From Intestinibacter sp034113885 (GTDB lineage Bacteria; Bacillota; Clostridia; Peptostreptococcales; Peptostreptococcaceae): DNA of 64,000 nt. Location of the stretch: contig NZ_JAXEWM010000113.1 in NCBI RefSeq assembly GCF_034113885.1, forward strand, positions 1 to 64,000, written 5' to 3'. Shown here piece after piece: positions 43,777-53,123 of this stretch. Below the pieces are notes generated by a model. That model ran no database searches, was not told where the DNA came from, and worked only from the letters and a program-made list of their open reading frames with translations. Position numbers and translations under genes: made by a program. Within the stretch, counting starts at the first letter, position 1, and every line of letters begins with the position of its first letter.

Positions 43777-44691
43777 ATGAATAAAATTGTTAATATTTTA
43801 AAGCCAACAGGGATGACATCTCATGATGTAGTAAGTTGTGTTAGAAGGATACTAAATATCAAAAAAGTTGGTCATACTGGAACCTTAGATCCAGATGCAG
43901 CAGGAGTACTTCCTATATGTTTAGGTAGGGCTACAAAGGTAAGTGAACTTATTTTAAATAAGGACAAGTCCTATATATGTGAATTGACACTTGGAATAGA
44001 GACTGACACCTACGATTCATCAGGTACTATTTTGCACAGAAGTGATAAATTCGATATAGAAAAATCAAAAATAATACAGGCTTTTAAATTACAAGAGGGC
44101 GAAATCAATCAAATTCCACCAGTTTACTCGGCTTTGAAGGTTAATGGTAAAAAAATGTGCGACTTAGCCAGAAAAGGAAAGGCTGATTCGATAGAGATAA
44201 AGCCTAGAAAAGTCAACATAAAAAAAATCGAGATTTTAAATATATCCGATAATAAAATAACTTTTTATGTAGAATGTTCAAAGGGAACATATGTAAGAAG
44301 TATATGCCATGATGTAGGAGCTTATCTAGGATGTGGTGGACATATGTCCTTCTTGCTTAGAACTTCATCTGGAAGATTTAATCTAGAAAACGCTATAACT
44401 CTAGAACAATTAGAGGAATTTTCTAAAAATGCTACATTAGATGATCATTTATACGATGTAGACTATGTTCTAAGTAATTTATTAGAGGTCGATTTAAAGC
44501 CGAGTGCAAAAAAATACTATACAAATGGCGGAACTATTGATTCAAAGAGATTTATTGTAAAAGGATTGAAGACTAACGACGAAAAAAGCTACCTTGTCAG
44601 AGTTTATTGTGAAAATATTTTTATAGGTGTAGGAAAAATATCAAAAGATAATAACACTATTACTTTAAAAAGTGATAAACTCTTTATATAG
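43777..44691 (+). CDS. truB: tRNA pseudouridine(55) synthase TruB
   Basis: 304 residues. The catalytic Asp is in GHTGTLDPDAAGVLPICLG (about residue 40). KPTGMTSHDVV at the N-terminus and CSKGTYVRSICHDVG near 170 are the other family blocks. It makes pseudouridine 55 in the T-arm of tRNA. It is separated from nrnA by ten bases and from ribF by 28, all in one operon. A PUA-like C-terminal part is present but divergent. Confidence 0.96.
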   Translation: MNKIVNILKPTGMTSHDVVSCVRRILNIKKVGHTGTLDPDAAGVLPICLGRATKVSELILNKDKSYICELTLGIETDTYDSSGTILHRSDKFDIEKSKIIQAFKLQEGEINQIPPVYSALKVNGKKMCDLARKGKADSIEIKPRKVNIKKIEILNISDNKITFYVECSKGTYVRSICHDVGAYLGCGGHMSFLLRTSSGRFNLENAITLEQLEEFSKNATLDDHLYDVDYVLSNLLEVDLKPSAKKYYTNGGTIDSKRFIVKGLKTNDEKSYLVRVYCENIFIGVGKISKDNNTITLKSDKLFI

Positions 44692-44719
44692 TAAATAATA
44701 TTTCGGTGGGGAAAAAATA

Positions 44720-45649
44720 ATGATAGTTATAACATCTTTAGACGAATTAGAACAAATAGAAGAAAGTTCTGTCACAATAGGAAAGTTTGAAGGGCTTCAT
44801 AAAGGTCATAAAGTACTTATACAAAAGACTGTAAATTATGCAAGAGAAAATAATATCAAAAGTGTAGTATTTACTTTTGCAAATAATCCAGCCAATTTTT
44901 TTGAAAGTGAAAAAGTAAGAAAAATTATTACTAATAAAGGCAAAATAGATAGTATGAGAGAATTAGGAGTTGATATCGTTTTAAATATACCATTTGATGA
45001 ATCTATGACTAAGATATCAGCTATAGATTTTGTCCAAAATATTTTAGTAAAAAAATTAAATGTAAAAAAAGTATATGTGGGGCATGATTTTACTTTTGCA
45101 AGGAATAAAGAAGGAGATGCAAATTTATTGAAGGTATTAGGTGGAGAATATAATTTCGATGTGGACATAATTAAACCGATAAAAATAAACAATATAAGAG
45201 TCAGCAGCACATATATAAGAGATTTATTGGCTCAAGGTAAAGTTGATAAAGTAAAAGATTATTTAGGAAATAATTATATGGTAGAGGGAGTAGTTGTAAG
45301 TGGAAAGCAAATAGGTAGAACTATTGGATTTCCTACTGCAAATTTAAAATTCAAAGAAAATTTAATCCTTCCTAGACCTGGTATATATGCTACAAAGGTT
45401 TACATTAAAGATAAAGTTTATATGGGAGCTACAAATATAGGCTTTAATCCTACTGTAAGAGTTGAAAAATTATCAATTGAGACTAATATTTTACAGTTTA
45501 ATCAAGATATTTATGGTGAAACTATAAAACTTGAATTTTTGGAAAGAATAAGAGATGAGAAGAGATTTAATTCTCTAGACGAATTAAAAGAACAATTAAA
45601 AAAAGATACAAAAAAAATATATGAAAAGTATATTTGCAAAAGTAATTAA
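44720..45649 (+). CDS. ribF: Bifunctional riboflavin kinase/FMN adenylyltransferase
   Basis: 309 residues. The N-terminal nucleotidyltransferase has GKFEGLHKGHK (near residue 20) and VGHDFTFARNKEG; the C-terminal kinase begins at VVSGKQIGRTIGFPTANL with GIYATKV and the ETNILQFNQDIYG block. It turns riboflavin into FMN and FAD, cofactors used for instance by the oxidase at 0.6 kb. RBS GGTGGGG. A long poly-A stretch near the end is in frame. Confidence 0.95.
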   Translation: MIVITSLDELEQIEESSVTIGKFEGLHKGHKVLIQKTVNYARENNIKSVVFTFANNPANFFESEKVRKIITNKGKIDSMRELGVDIVLNIPFDESMTKISAIDFVQNILVKKLNVKKVYVGHDFTFARNKEGDANLLKVLGGEYNFDVDIIKPIKINNIRVSSTYIRDLLAQGKVDKVKDYLGNNYMVEGVVVSGKQIGRTIGFPTANLKFKENLILPRPGIYATKVYIKDKVYMGATNIGFNPTVRVEKLSIETNILQFNQDIYGETIKLEFLERIRDEKRFNSLDELKEQLKKDTKKIYEKYICKSN

Positions 45650-45662
45650 GTTATGATAGAAT
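45634..45662 (+). promoter_or_regulatory. Promoter of rpsO
   Basis: TTGCAA, a 17-base spacer and TAGAAT preceded by TGA (extended -10). It overlaps the end of ribF. Confidence 0.65.
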
Positions 45663-45668
45663 AGACAA

Positions 45669-45757
45669 GGAAGTTAACCATTACCCGGCATCTGAATACT
45701 CCAATCGATGCTTAGTAAATGGCGCTTGTAAATAAATAAACGGAGGTACATCAAAGG
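45669..45757 (+). promoter_or_regulatory. Probable S15-binding rpsO leader
   Basis: Two nested helices can form: CCATT (45678-45682) with AATGG (45718-45722), enclosing GCATC (45688-45692) with GATGC (45707-45711). Autoregulatory rpsO leaders in Firmicutes have a comparable multi-helix form. The family match is from position and shape only. Confidence 0.55.
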
Positions 45758-46012
45758 ATGAACAAACAAGAAATAATCAAAGAATTTGGAAGAAAAGAAG
45801 GAGATACTGGTTCTCCAGAAGTACAAATAGCTTTATTAACAGCTAGAATAAACGAACTTAACGAACATTTAAGAGTTCATAAAAAAGACCACCATTCAAG
45901 AAGAGGACTATTAAAAATGGTTGGTAGAAGAAGAAACTTATTAGCTTACCTAAAAGAAAAAGACCTAGAAGGTTACAGAGCTTTAATAGCTAAATTAGGA
46001 TTAAGAAAATAG
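45758..46012 (+). CDS. rpsO: Ribosomal protein S15
   Basis: 84 residues. GDTGSPEVQIALLTARI, LNEHLRVHKKDHHSRRGLL and the central KMVGRRRNLLAYL (landmarks) match S15, which binds the 16S rRNA central domain early in 30S assembly. It has its own promoter and leader, ends at a terminator, and lies before pnp with degV between them; in Bacillus rpsO and pnp are adjacent. GGAGG precedes the ATG. Confidence 0.98.
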   Translation: MNKQEIIKEFGRKEGDTGSPEVQIALLTARINELNEHLRVHKKDHHSRRGLLKMVGRRRNLLAYLKEKDLEGYRALIAKLGLRK

Positions 46013-46029
46013 TTTTATTACTTTTGATT

Positions 46030-46064
46030 AAAAAGCAGGTATACATAAATACTTGCTTTTTTTG
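46030..46064 (+). terminator. Terminator after rpsO
   Basis: A 13-bp stem (46030-46042 with 46049-46061, one G-T pair), a 6-base loop and a run of seven Ts. The following 110 bases are very AT-rich without a clear promoter. Confidence 0.88.
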
Positions 46065-46175
46065 TATTTAAGATGTAAGGAATGGATATTATAAATGTAT
46101 AATTATATATTTATATATTTAAAATATTATATACTATTAAAAAATACGATAATTTTAAGCAAGGGGGCTTAATTC

Positions 46176-47018
46176 ATGAAAATAAAACTAATTTGCGACA
46201 GTATGTGTGATATTCCAGAAGAAATAAACAATAAAGAGTTTGTGGAAATGATACCCTTGACAATAAATATAGACGGGAAAGAATATAAAGATGGTGTAGA
46301 TTTCACAAAAGAAGAGTTTTACGATGTTTTAAAAAATAGCGAAAACTTACCAAAAACATCACAAATTACTTACGTTGACTTTAAGGATACATTTGAAAAA
46401 TACACAAAAGAAGGCTATGATATTATTTGTATAACAGGCTCTTCTAAAGCTTCAGGAACTTTTCAAAGTGCTAATTTAGCTAAAGCTGATGTAGATGGAA
46501 ACATATATATATTTGACAGTTTATTTTTATCATTGGGAAGTGGACAATATGTTATAAAGGCGGCCCAACTTATAGAAGAAGGAAAGCTTAACGCTAAACA
46601 AATAGTAGACGAATTAGAAAATATCAGAGGAAGTGTTAATTTACTATTTGTTCCTTTTACACTTGAATATTTAAAACAAAGTGGAAGACTTCCAAGTGTA
46701 GTATCTTTTGTAGGAAATATGCTTAGCATTAAGCCTATATGCACTATGGAGGATGGAAAAAATAAAATAGTATCTAAGGTAAGAGGTACAAAGCAAATAG
46801 CTTCTAAGCTTGTAGATATGATTTTAGAGCTAAACGGCGGAAATCTAGAGGACAAGATTTTGACTATAGGATATGGCTCAAATGAGGCAGATTTTAAAAA
46901 ACTACAACAAGAAGTATCAAAGAAGATAAAAGCAAAAAAAATTTATATAACAAGGGGCGGATCTTGTATTTGCTCTCACACAGGACCTGAAATTTTAGCG
47001 ATAAGTTCTTCTTATTAG
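46176..47018 (+). CDS. DegV family fatty-acid-binding protein
   Basis: 280 residues. The DegV fold shows in CDSMCDIPEE at the N-terminus, LPKTSQITYVDF near residue 60, ITGSSKASGTFQSA and SLFLSLGSGQ, and the C-terminal SHTGPEILAI. Family members bind a fatty acid and may hand it to a fatty acid kinase (FakB role); no fakA is in this window. It interrupts the usual rpsO-pnp neighbourhood. AAGGGGG precedes the ATG. Confidence 0.93.
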   Translation: MKIKLICDSMCDIPEEINNKEFVEMIPLTINIDGKEYKDGVDFTKEEFYDVLKNSENLPKTSQITYVDFKDTFEKYTKEGYDIICITGSSKASGTFQSANLAKADVDGNIYIFDSLFLSLGSGQYVIKAAQLIEEGKLNAKQIVDELENIRGSVNLLFVPFTLEYLKQSGRLPSVVSFVGNMLSIKPICTMEDGKNKIVSKVRGTKQIASKLVDMILELNGGNLEDKILTIGYGSNEADFKKLQQEVSKKIKAKKIYITRGGSCICSHTGPEILAISSSY

Positions 47019-47130
47019 GTATAAATAACTACATAATAACAGTAAGCCTTATTGTTTATTTATAATATTTTTGATAATATATTAAAGAGAATGAAAAAAG
47101 GGTTTAATATAATAGGAGGTAAAAGCATTA

Positions 47131-49236
47131 ATGTTTGAACATAAGATTTTTACAATGGAATTAGCAGGCAGAGAGCTGTCTGTAGAGATAGGAAAGATAG
47201 CACAATTAGCAAGCGGTAGTGCTATACTTAAATACGGGGAAACTATGGTAATGGTAAACGTGTCTAAGTCAGCTGAACCAAGAGAAGGGGTAGACTTTTT
47301 CCCACTAAGTGTTGATTACGAAGAAAAATTATATTCAGTAGGTAAAATCCCAGGCGGATTCTTAAAAAGAGAAGGGAAACCATCTGAAAAAGCTATACTT
47401 ACATCAAGACTTATAGATAGACCGATAAGACCATTATTCCCAAAAGGATTTAGAAACGACGTACAAGTAGTAGCTACTGTACTATCAGTAGACCACGACT
47501 GTACACCAGATATAGTTGCGATGATAGGATCATCAGTTGCTCTATCAATATCAGAAATACCATTTAACGGTCCAACTGGATCTGTTTCTATGGGACTTGT
47601 AGACGGAGCATTAGTAGTAAATCCTACAGCTGAGCAAAGAGAAAAAAGTTCACTACATCTTACTGTTTCAGGAACAAAGGATGCAGTAATGATGGTTGAA
47701 GCAGGTGCAGAGGAAATACCTGAATCATTAATGCTTGAAGCAATACTTACAGCTCACGAAGAAATCAAAAAAATAGTTGAATTTATAGAAAATATAGCAG
47801 CTGAAGTCGGCAAAGAAAAAATGGAATTTGTAGAACCAGAACCAGATGCAGAAATAGAAGCTAAGGTTCGTGAAATGGCTACAGATAAAATGAAAGAAGC
47901 TGTAAGAGTAATAGAAAAATTAGAAAGACAAGAAGCTATGGACGCCGTTAAAAATGAAATACTAGAAAGCTTCGACGAAGAAACTTTAGAAGAATTTGAA
48001 GGCGATATAGTAGCTGTTTTAGATAAAATAATAAAAGAACAAGTTAGAAAGATGATAGTACATGAAGGTAGAAGACCAGATGCTAGAAAAACTGACGAAA
48101 TAAGACCTATATGGTGTGATTGCGGTTTTGTACCTAGAGCACATGGTTCTGGGTTATTTACAAGAGGTCAAACTCAAGTAATGACAATAACAACTCTAGG
48201 AGCATTAGGAGACGTTCAAATACTTGATGGATTAGACGAAGAAGAAAACAAGAGATATATGCATCACTACAACTTCCCAGCTTACTCTGTAGGTGAAGCT
48301 AGACCATCTAGAGGACCAGGAAGAAGAGAAATAGGTCACGGTGCATTAGCAGAAAGAGCATTACTTCCAGTAATACCATCTAAAGAAGAATTCCCATATG
48401 CAATAAGACTTGTATCAGAAGTTTTAAGCTCAAATGGTTCAACTTCTCAAGGTAGTGTTTGTGGATCTACTCTATCACTATTAGATGCTGGTGTTCCAAT
48501 AAAAGACATGGTAGCAGGTATCGCTATGGGTCTAATAGAACAAGATGGGGAAATAGCTATACTTTCAGATATACAAGGTATGGAAGACCACTTAGGAGAT
48601 ATGGACTTTAAGGTTGCAGGTACAGAACACGGTATAACAGCTATACAAATGGATATAAAAATAGCTGGTATAGACGAAGATATATTAAAAAGAGCACTTG
48701 CACAAGCTAGATTAGGTAGATTACACATACTAAACGAAATGAGAAAAACAATAGATGCTCCAAGACCACAATTATCTAAATACGCACCTAAGATAGTGAC
48801 TATGAATATAAATCCAGATAAGATAAGAGATGTTATAGGACCTGGTGGAAAAGTGATAACTAAGATAATCGACGAAACAGGAGTTAAAATAGACATAGAA
48901 CAAACTGGTGAAGTATTTATATCTGGTATAGATGCTGAAATGATAGAATTAGCACAAAAGAAAATATCAGATATAGTTGCAGAAGTAGAAGTGGGACAAG
49001 TATACAAAGGTAAAGTAACTAGAATACTAAACTTCGGTGCTTTCGTAGAATTACTTCCAGGAAAAGAAGGTCTACTTCATATATCTCATATAGCTCATGA
49101 AAGAGTAAACAAAGTAGAAGATGTATTAAACATAGGCGATGAAGTAGAAGTTAAGGTTACTGAAATAGACGAAAAAGGAAGAGTAAATGTATCTAGAAAG
49201 GTATTACTTCCTAAACCTAAAAGAGATCACAAATAA
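47131..49236 (+). CDS. pnp: Polynucleotide phosphorylase
   Basis: 701 residues. Two RNase PH domains (about 10-230 and 310-545), with the second carrying GHGALAERAL and SNGSTSQGSVCGSTL, are followed by KH (GPGGKVITKIIDETGVKIDIE, landmarks at 565-590) and S1 (about 620-690) RNA-binding domains. It degrades RNA 3'-5' using phosphate. Partner nucleases RNase J and Y are in the same window. The ribosome site AGGAGG is 11 bases from the ATG. No clear promoter was identified in the 112-base gap. Confidence 0.98.
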   Translation: MFEHKIFTMELAGRELSVEIGKIAQLASGSAILKYGETMVMVNVSKSAEPREGVDFFPLSVDYEEKLYSVGKIPGGFLKREGKPSEKAILTSRLIDRPIRPLFPKGFRNDVQVVATVLSVDHDCTPDIVAMIGSSVALSISEIPFNGPTGSVSMGLVDGALVVNPTAEQREKSSLHLTVSGTKDAVMMVEAGAEEIPESLMLEAILTAHEEIKKIVEFIENIAAEVGKEKMEFVEPEPDAEIEAKVREMATDKMKEAVRVIEKLERQEAMDAVKNEILESFDEETLEEFEGDIVAVLDKIIKEQVRKMIVHEGRRPDARKTDEIRPIWCDCGFVPRAHGSGLFTRGQTQVMTITTLGALGDVQILDGLDEEENKRYMHHYNFPAYSVGEARPSRGPGRREIGHGALAERALLPVIPSKEEFPYAIRLVSEVLSSNGSTSQGSVCGSTLSLLDAGVPIKDMVAGIAMGLIEQDGEIAILSDIQGMEDHLGDMDFKVAGTEHGITAIQMDIKIAGIDEDILKRALAQARLGRLHILNEMRKTIDAPRPQLSKYAPKIVTMNINPDKIRDVIGPGGKVITKIIDETGVKIDIEQTGEVFISGIDAEMIELAQKKISDIVAEVEVGQVYKGKVTRILNFGAFVELLPGKEGLLHISHIAHERVNKVEDVLNIGDEVEVKVTEIDEKGRVNVSRKVLLPKPKRDHK

Positions 49237-49251
49237 AATTAAATCGTAGAC

Positions 49252-49290
49252 AAAAAATCTTTCCCGTTTTAGGGTAAAGATTTTTTTTGT
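49252..49290 (+). terminator. Terminator after pnp
   Basis: AAAAAATCTTT-CCC pairs with GGG-AAAGATTTTTT with a single bulged T, a 6-base loop and eight Ts. Confidence 0.85.
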
Positions 49291-49370
49291 TTTTGAAAAA
49301 TATGAATAAAACAATTTTCCTTCAAATAATATGTAATATAGGATTGTACATAAATAAGGAGGAAGTTTTG

Positions 49371-50120
49371 ATGATAATGATGGTTATCAATAAGAACAAA
49401 TTGAAAAAAATAATTGTATTCATATTAATTGTTTTATTTATAATAGCAGGTATTATATACACTGTAAAAAATAAAACGCTAGATACTATGGACATACTAG
49501 ATTTAGCGGGAAATAATCAGCCTTATACTATGGGAACAAATGAAAATAGTAACTACGTTGCAATTACCTGCAACGTAGATTTAGGCTGGGAGGATGAGTA
49601 TATCCAAAAAATTTTGGAAATTCTAGACAAAGAAAATGTAAAAATAACATTTGCAGTTACGGGGAAATGGGCTGAAAAAAACGAGGATAAATTACTACAA
49701 ATGAAGGAGAAGGGTCATGAAATTGCAAATCATGGATACCAGCATTTAAATTACGACACATTGTCCTACGATGAAAATTTAAATCAGATTAAAAAATCAA
49801 AAGATATAATCGATTCGATAACTAAGACAGAGAGCCGTTTTTTTCAGGCACCGTCGGGAGCCTTTGGAGATGAGACTGTGAAAGCCGCAAATGATCTAGG
49901 TTATATATGCTATAAATGGGATGTAGACACTATAGACTGGATGGATAAGGATAATCCACAAAATATAATAAATAGAATAAAAAAGAAGGATATAAAAAAC
50001 GGAAGTATAGTTTTAATGCATCCAACAAACGCCACAGCTACGTGTTTGGGAGATATAATATCTATAATCAGGGATAAGGGATATGTACCAGGTAAATTAA
50101 GCGATGTATTTTCAAAATGA
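49371..50120 (+). CDS. ylxY: YlxY-type membrane-anchored polysaccharide deacetylase
   Basis: 249 residues. One N-terminal membrane segment (about 12-32) is followed by a NodB-homology domain: ITCNVDLGWEDEY replaces the canonical TFDDG motif 1, HEIANHGYQH is the HxxxH metal motif, and RFFQAPSGAFGD is motif 3. The changed motif 1 is typical of the YlxY and PdaB-like group, whose substrate is unclear. The position between pnp and the M16 peptidase gene matches ylxY in Bacillus. ATG 49371 follows AAGGAGGA; the longer frame starts in the pnp terminator. Confidence 0.88.
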   Translation: MIMMVINKNKLKKIIVFILIVLFIIAGIIYTVKNKTLDTMDILDLAGNNQPYTMGTNENSNYVAITCNVDLGWEDEYIQKILEILDKENVKITFAVTGKWAEKNEDKLLQMKEKGHEIANHGYQHLNYDTLSYDENLNQIKKSKDIIDSITKTESRFFQAPSGAFGDETVKAANDLGYICYKWDVDTIDWMDKDNPQNIINRIKKKDIKNGSIVLMHPTNATATCLGDIISIIRDKGYVPGKLSDVFSK

Positions 50121-50131
50121 GAATTTTTCAC

Positions 50132-50160
50132 TTGTATAAATTTATTGTGTACACTATAAT
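50132..50160 (+). promoter_or_regulatory. Promoter of the mlpA-ymxH-dapG operon
   Basis: TTGTAT, a 17-base spacer and TATAAT. The palindrome GTGTACAC lies in the spacer and may be a regulator site. Confidence 0.65.
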
Positions 50161-50204
50161 TAATACATATATAATTTTCAATATTTAAACAATTGGAGGA
50201 CAGT

Positions 50205-51446
50205 ATGTACAAATGTCAGACCTTAAAAAATGGACTTACTATAATTGGAGAAGAAATTCCGTATTTAAAATCAATATCATTAGGTATTTGGATAAAAGCA
50301 GGTTCAGTTATGGAGACAGAGGAAAATAGTGGAGTATCGCATTTTATAGAGCATATGTTATTTAAAGGTACGAAAAATAGATCAGCAAAGGATTTGGCGA
50401 GAGAAATAGATAATTTAGGTGGAGTAATAAACGCCTTTACTAGCAAGGAATGCACATGTTTTTATGTAAAATTGCTAGATGAGCATATAAACATAGGGAT
50501 AGATGTACTGAGTGATATGATACTTAATTCTTCATTTGACGAAAAAGACATTGAAAAAGAAAAATTTGTGATTTTAGAAGAGTTGAAAATGTATGAGGAT
50601 TCTCCAGAGGATTTGGCTTATGATTTATTACTTGAAAATATTTATAAAAATCATAACCTTGGAATGAATATTTTAGGCGATAGAAAAACTCTTAAAAACT
50701 TTAAAAGAGAAAATATTTTAGATTACTACAACAAATATTATATTCCAAATAATTCGGTAATATCTGTTTGTGGTAATTTTAAATTTGAAGAGATTGTAGA
50801 GCGAATCCAAGAAAAGTTTAAGGCTTGGGAGAAAAAGGAAATACATACACAGCTTACAAAACCGAACTTTAATCCATGTTTTATAAAAAAGAACAAGGAT
50901 ACAGAGCAGGTAAATTTAGCAATAAATTTAGAGGCTATACCTATGACAAATGACAGAGAGGTCTATGCTTTAGCTGTAGTAAACAATGTCTTTGGAGGAA
51001 GCATAAGCTCGAGATTATTTCAGAAGATACGTGAAGAAAAAGGGCTCGTTTATTCGATATATTCATCACAGACTTTATATGAAACATGTGGAGAATTGGG
51101 GATATTTGCTAGCACCAGCACCGAAAATATAAAAAAAGTATACGACATGATACTAGAGGAAATAAAACTTATTAGAGAAAATTACATTTCACCTCAAGAG
51201 ATAAGTGAAAGTAAAGAGCAGCTAAAGGGAAGCTATATGCTAGATCTTGAAAGTACTAGCAGTAGAATGATGTCAAATGGCAAAAGTCTACTTATGAGAA
51301 ATAAAGTCGACGACGAACAGGATATTATAGATTATATTAATAGAGTAGAATACGAAGATGTAGTAAGAATAATCGAAAAAGTTTTTAATCTAGATAAATT
51401 AGGAGTCTGTATAGTAGGTAAAGATGTAGAAGATATAAATTTATAA
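50205..51446 (+). CDS. mlpA: M16-family zinc peptidase (MlpA/YmxG)
   Basis: 413 residues. The inverted zinc motif HFIEH is in SGVSHFIEHMLFKGTKNRSA (landmark near residue 45), with the distal Glu in EKFVILEELKMYEDSPED. The C-terminal half has FGGSISSRLFQKIREEKGLVYSIYS, split as the usual M16 domain 2. Substrate unknown; in Bacillus it influences exoprotease and dap gene expression. ATG 50205 follows TTGGAGGA. The order ylxY-mlpA-ymxH-dapG is the Bacillus order without the spoVF and asd genes. Confidence 0.93.
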   Translation: MYKCQTLKNGLTIIGEEIPYLKSISLGIWIKAGSVMETEENSGVSHFIEHMLFKGTKNRSAKDLAREIDNLGGVINAFTSKECTCFYVKLLDEHINIGIDVLSDMILNSSFDEKDIEKEKFVILEELKMYEDSPEDLAYDLLLENIYKNHNLGMNILGDRKTLKNFKRENILDYYNKYYIPNNSVISVCGNFKFEEIVERIQEKFKAWEKKEIHTQLTKPNFNPCFIKKNKDTEQVNLAINLEAIPMTNDREVYALAVVNNVFGGSISSRLFQKIREEKGLVYSIYSSQTLYETCGELGIFASTSTENIKKVYDMILEEIKLIRENYISPQEISESKEQLKGSYMLDLESTSSRMMSNGKSLLMRNKVDDEQDIIDYINRVEYEDVVRIIEKVFNLDKLGVCIVGKDVEDINL

Positions 51447-51497
51447 TATAATAAAATCTTTATAAGACATATTTAAATTTATATTGGAGGGGTATTT

Positions 51498-51743
51498 ATG
51501 TATTTATCTGAAATAGCTGGAAAAGAAATAGTCAATCTAGTGACAGGGGAAAGATTAGGTGTAGTCGGTGAGTGTGATATTATAATAGATGAGACAGATG
51601 GTAGTATTTTAGCTTTATCTATACCGAGAGAGAGAGGTTTTTTAGGTCTTAGAAAAGATAAAGATGTATTAGAAGTGCCTTGGAGAAATGTTAGAAAGAT
51701 TGGAAATGATATGATAATAATAGAATATGAAGGGATATATTAG
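51498..51743 (+). CDS. ymxH: YlmC/YmxH family PRC-barrel protein
   Basis: 81 residues. EIAGKEIVNLVTGERLG, the DIIIDETDG turn and EVPWRNVRKIG fit the small PRC-barrel group called YlmC/YmxH sporulation proteins. The molecular role is unknown and the name alone does not prove that the organism sporulates. It is nine bases before the aspartokinase gene and has a GGAGGGG ribosome site. Confidence 0.9.
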   Translation: MYLSEIAGKEIVNLVTGERLGVVGECDIIIDETDGSILALSIPRERGFLGLRKDKDVLEVPWRNVRKIGNDMIIIEYEGIY

Positions 51744-51752
51744 GAGGATAAT

Positions 51753-52964
51753 ATGGGAGTTTTAGTACAAAAATTTGGTGGTACTTCAGTAGCATCATAT
51801 GAAAAGATGAAAGAAGTCTGTAAAATAATAGAAGCGCATAAAGAACAATATAAAGATATAGCAGTAGTAGTTTCAGCTATGGGTAGAAAGGGAGCTCCAT
51901 ACGCTACAGATACACTTATAGGAATGTGCACTAATATAAATGACAGACCGACTAAGAGAGAACTTGACATGATAATGTCATGTGGTGAAATAATATCAGG
52001 AACAATACTTGCTACTATGCTAGATTCAATGGGAATACCAGCTACATTTTTAACTGGAATTCAAGCAGGTATAACAACTACAAAGGCATTTTCAAATGCA
52101 AAAATCAAAAAAATAAATCCTAAAAAAATACAAAAGGAATTAGCTGATGGAAAAGTAGTAATTATAGCAGGATTCCAAGGTGGAACAGAGGATGGAGAAA
52201 TAACTACTCTAGGTAGAGGTGGTTCAGATACATCTGCTGTTGCTATAGGTAAGGCTTTAGGAAGTGATTTAGTTCAAATATACACAGATGTAGATGGTAT
52301 AATGACAGCTGACCCAAGAATAGAACCAGATGCTAAGGTTTTAAAATATGTAGATTACGATGAAGTATTCCAAATGGCTGAAAAGGGTGCTAAGGTTATA
52401 CATCCAAGAGCTGTAGAGCTTGCTAAAAACGCAGACATAATACTTCAAATAAAAAATACTTACAATCCAAGCTATGAAGGAACTAAAATAGGTCCAGCTA
52501 ACGTGCTTAAGGATGTATACGAAGACAGCTCAAAGGTTAAATTTATGAGTGCTGTTGCTCATAAAGACAAAATAGCTCAAGTAAAAGTAATAGCAAATGA
52601 AATTGAGTTTTCTAAGATATTAAATGAAATGGAAGACAGACATATCAATATGGATATGATAAACTTCTTCACAGAAAAGAAGGCTTTTGCTCTTGATGTA
52701 AATAATTTAGAAGAAGTTGAAAATATAATTAAAAAATACAATGTAGAATACGAAATAAAATCAGATTGTGCTAAGGTAACATTAATAGGAAATAAGGTTA
52801 CTGAAACACCTGGTGTTATAGCAAAAATAATGAGAGCTTTAAATGCAGAAAATGTTACATTACTTCAATCTTCTGACTCATACAATTCACTTTCTTGTCT
52901 TGTAGATGAAAAAGATATGGTAACAACAGTTCACGTTATACACAATGCTTTTTCTGCTCAATAA
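51753..52964 (+). CDS. dapG: Aspartate kinase
   Basis: 403 residues. KFGGTSVASYEKMKEV at the N-terminus is the kinase signature. LGRGGSDTSAVAIGKAL and VDGIMTADPR follow, and two ACT domains occupy about 265-400. The reaction makes aspartyl phosphate for lysine, threonine, methionine and diaminopimelate. ACT domains mean feedback control, but the effector (Lys, DAP or Thr) cannot be read from sequence. Position after ymxH supports the dapG name over lysC. A terminator follows. Confidence 0.93.
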   Translation: MGVLVQKFGGTSVASYEKMKEVCKIIEAHKEQYKDIAVVVSAMGRKGAPYATDTLIGMCTNINDRPTKRELDMIMSCGEIISGTILATMLDSMGIPATFLTGIQAGITTTKAFSNAKIKKINPKKIQKELADGKVVIIAGFQGGTEDGEITTLGRGGSDTSAVAIGKALGSDLVQIYTDVDGIMTADPRIEPDAKVLKYVDYDEVFQMAEKGAKVIHPRAVELAKNADIILQIKNTYNPSYEGTKIGPANVLKDVYEDSSKVKFMSAVAHKDKIAQVKVIANEIEFSKILNEMEDRHINMDMINFFTEKKAFALDVNNLEEVENIIKKYNVEYEIKSDCAKVTLIGNKVTETPGVIAKIMRALNAENVTLLQSSDSYNSLSCLVDEKDMVTTVHVIHNAFSAQ

Positions 52965-52985
52965 ACGATAAAATAGTAAACTACG

Positions 52986-53020
52986 ATAGACTTGCTTTAA
53001 CGGGCAGGTCTATTTTTTTT
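52986..53020 (+). terminator. Terminator after dapG
   Basis: A 10-bp stem (ATAGACTTGC with GCAGGTCTAT, one G-T pair), an 8-base loop and eight Ts. Confidence 0.85.
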
Positions 53021-53123
53021 AAATAAAATTATCTATTTTGGATAAAATATTTTTAGTTATTATATTAGAAATAAATTCATTTGTAATATATACTAATTAA
53101 AATAAATCTCAAGAGGTGACAAA

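Noticed and set aside
48447..49007. 186-codon reverse-strand open frame inside pnp
   Set aside because: Shadow of pnp; low-complexity Ser/Ile-rich translation, no ribosome site and no family resemblance. The same holds for reverse frames in alaS (17568-18110) and in the flavin oxidase gene (630-1253).
49287..49370. N-terminal extension of the ylxY-type deacetylase
   Set aside because: It starts in the T-run of the pnp terminator, while AAGGAGGA fits ATG 49371.
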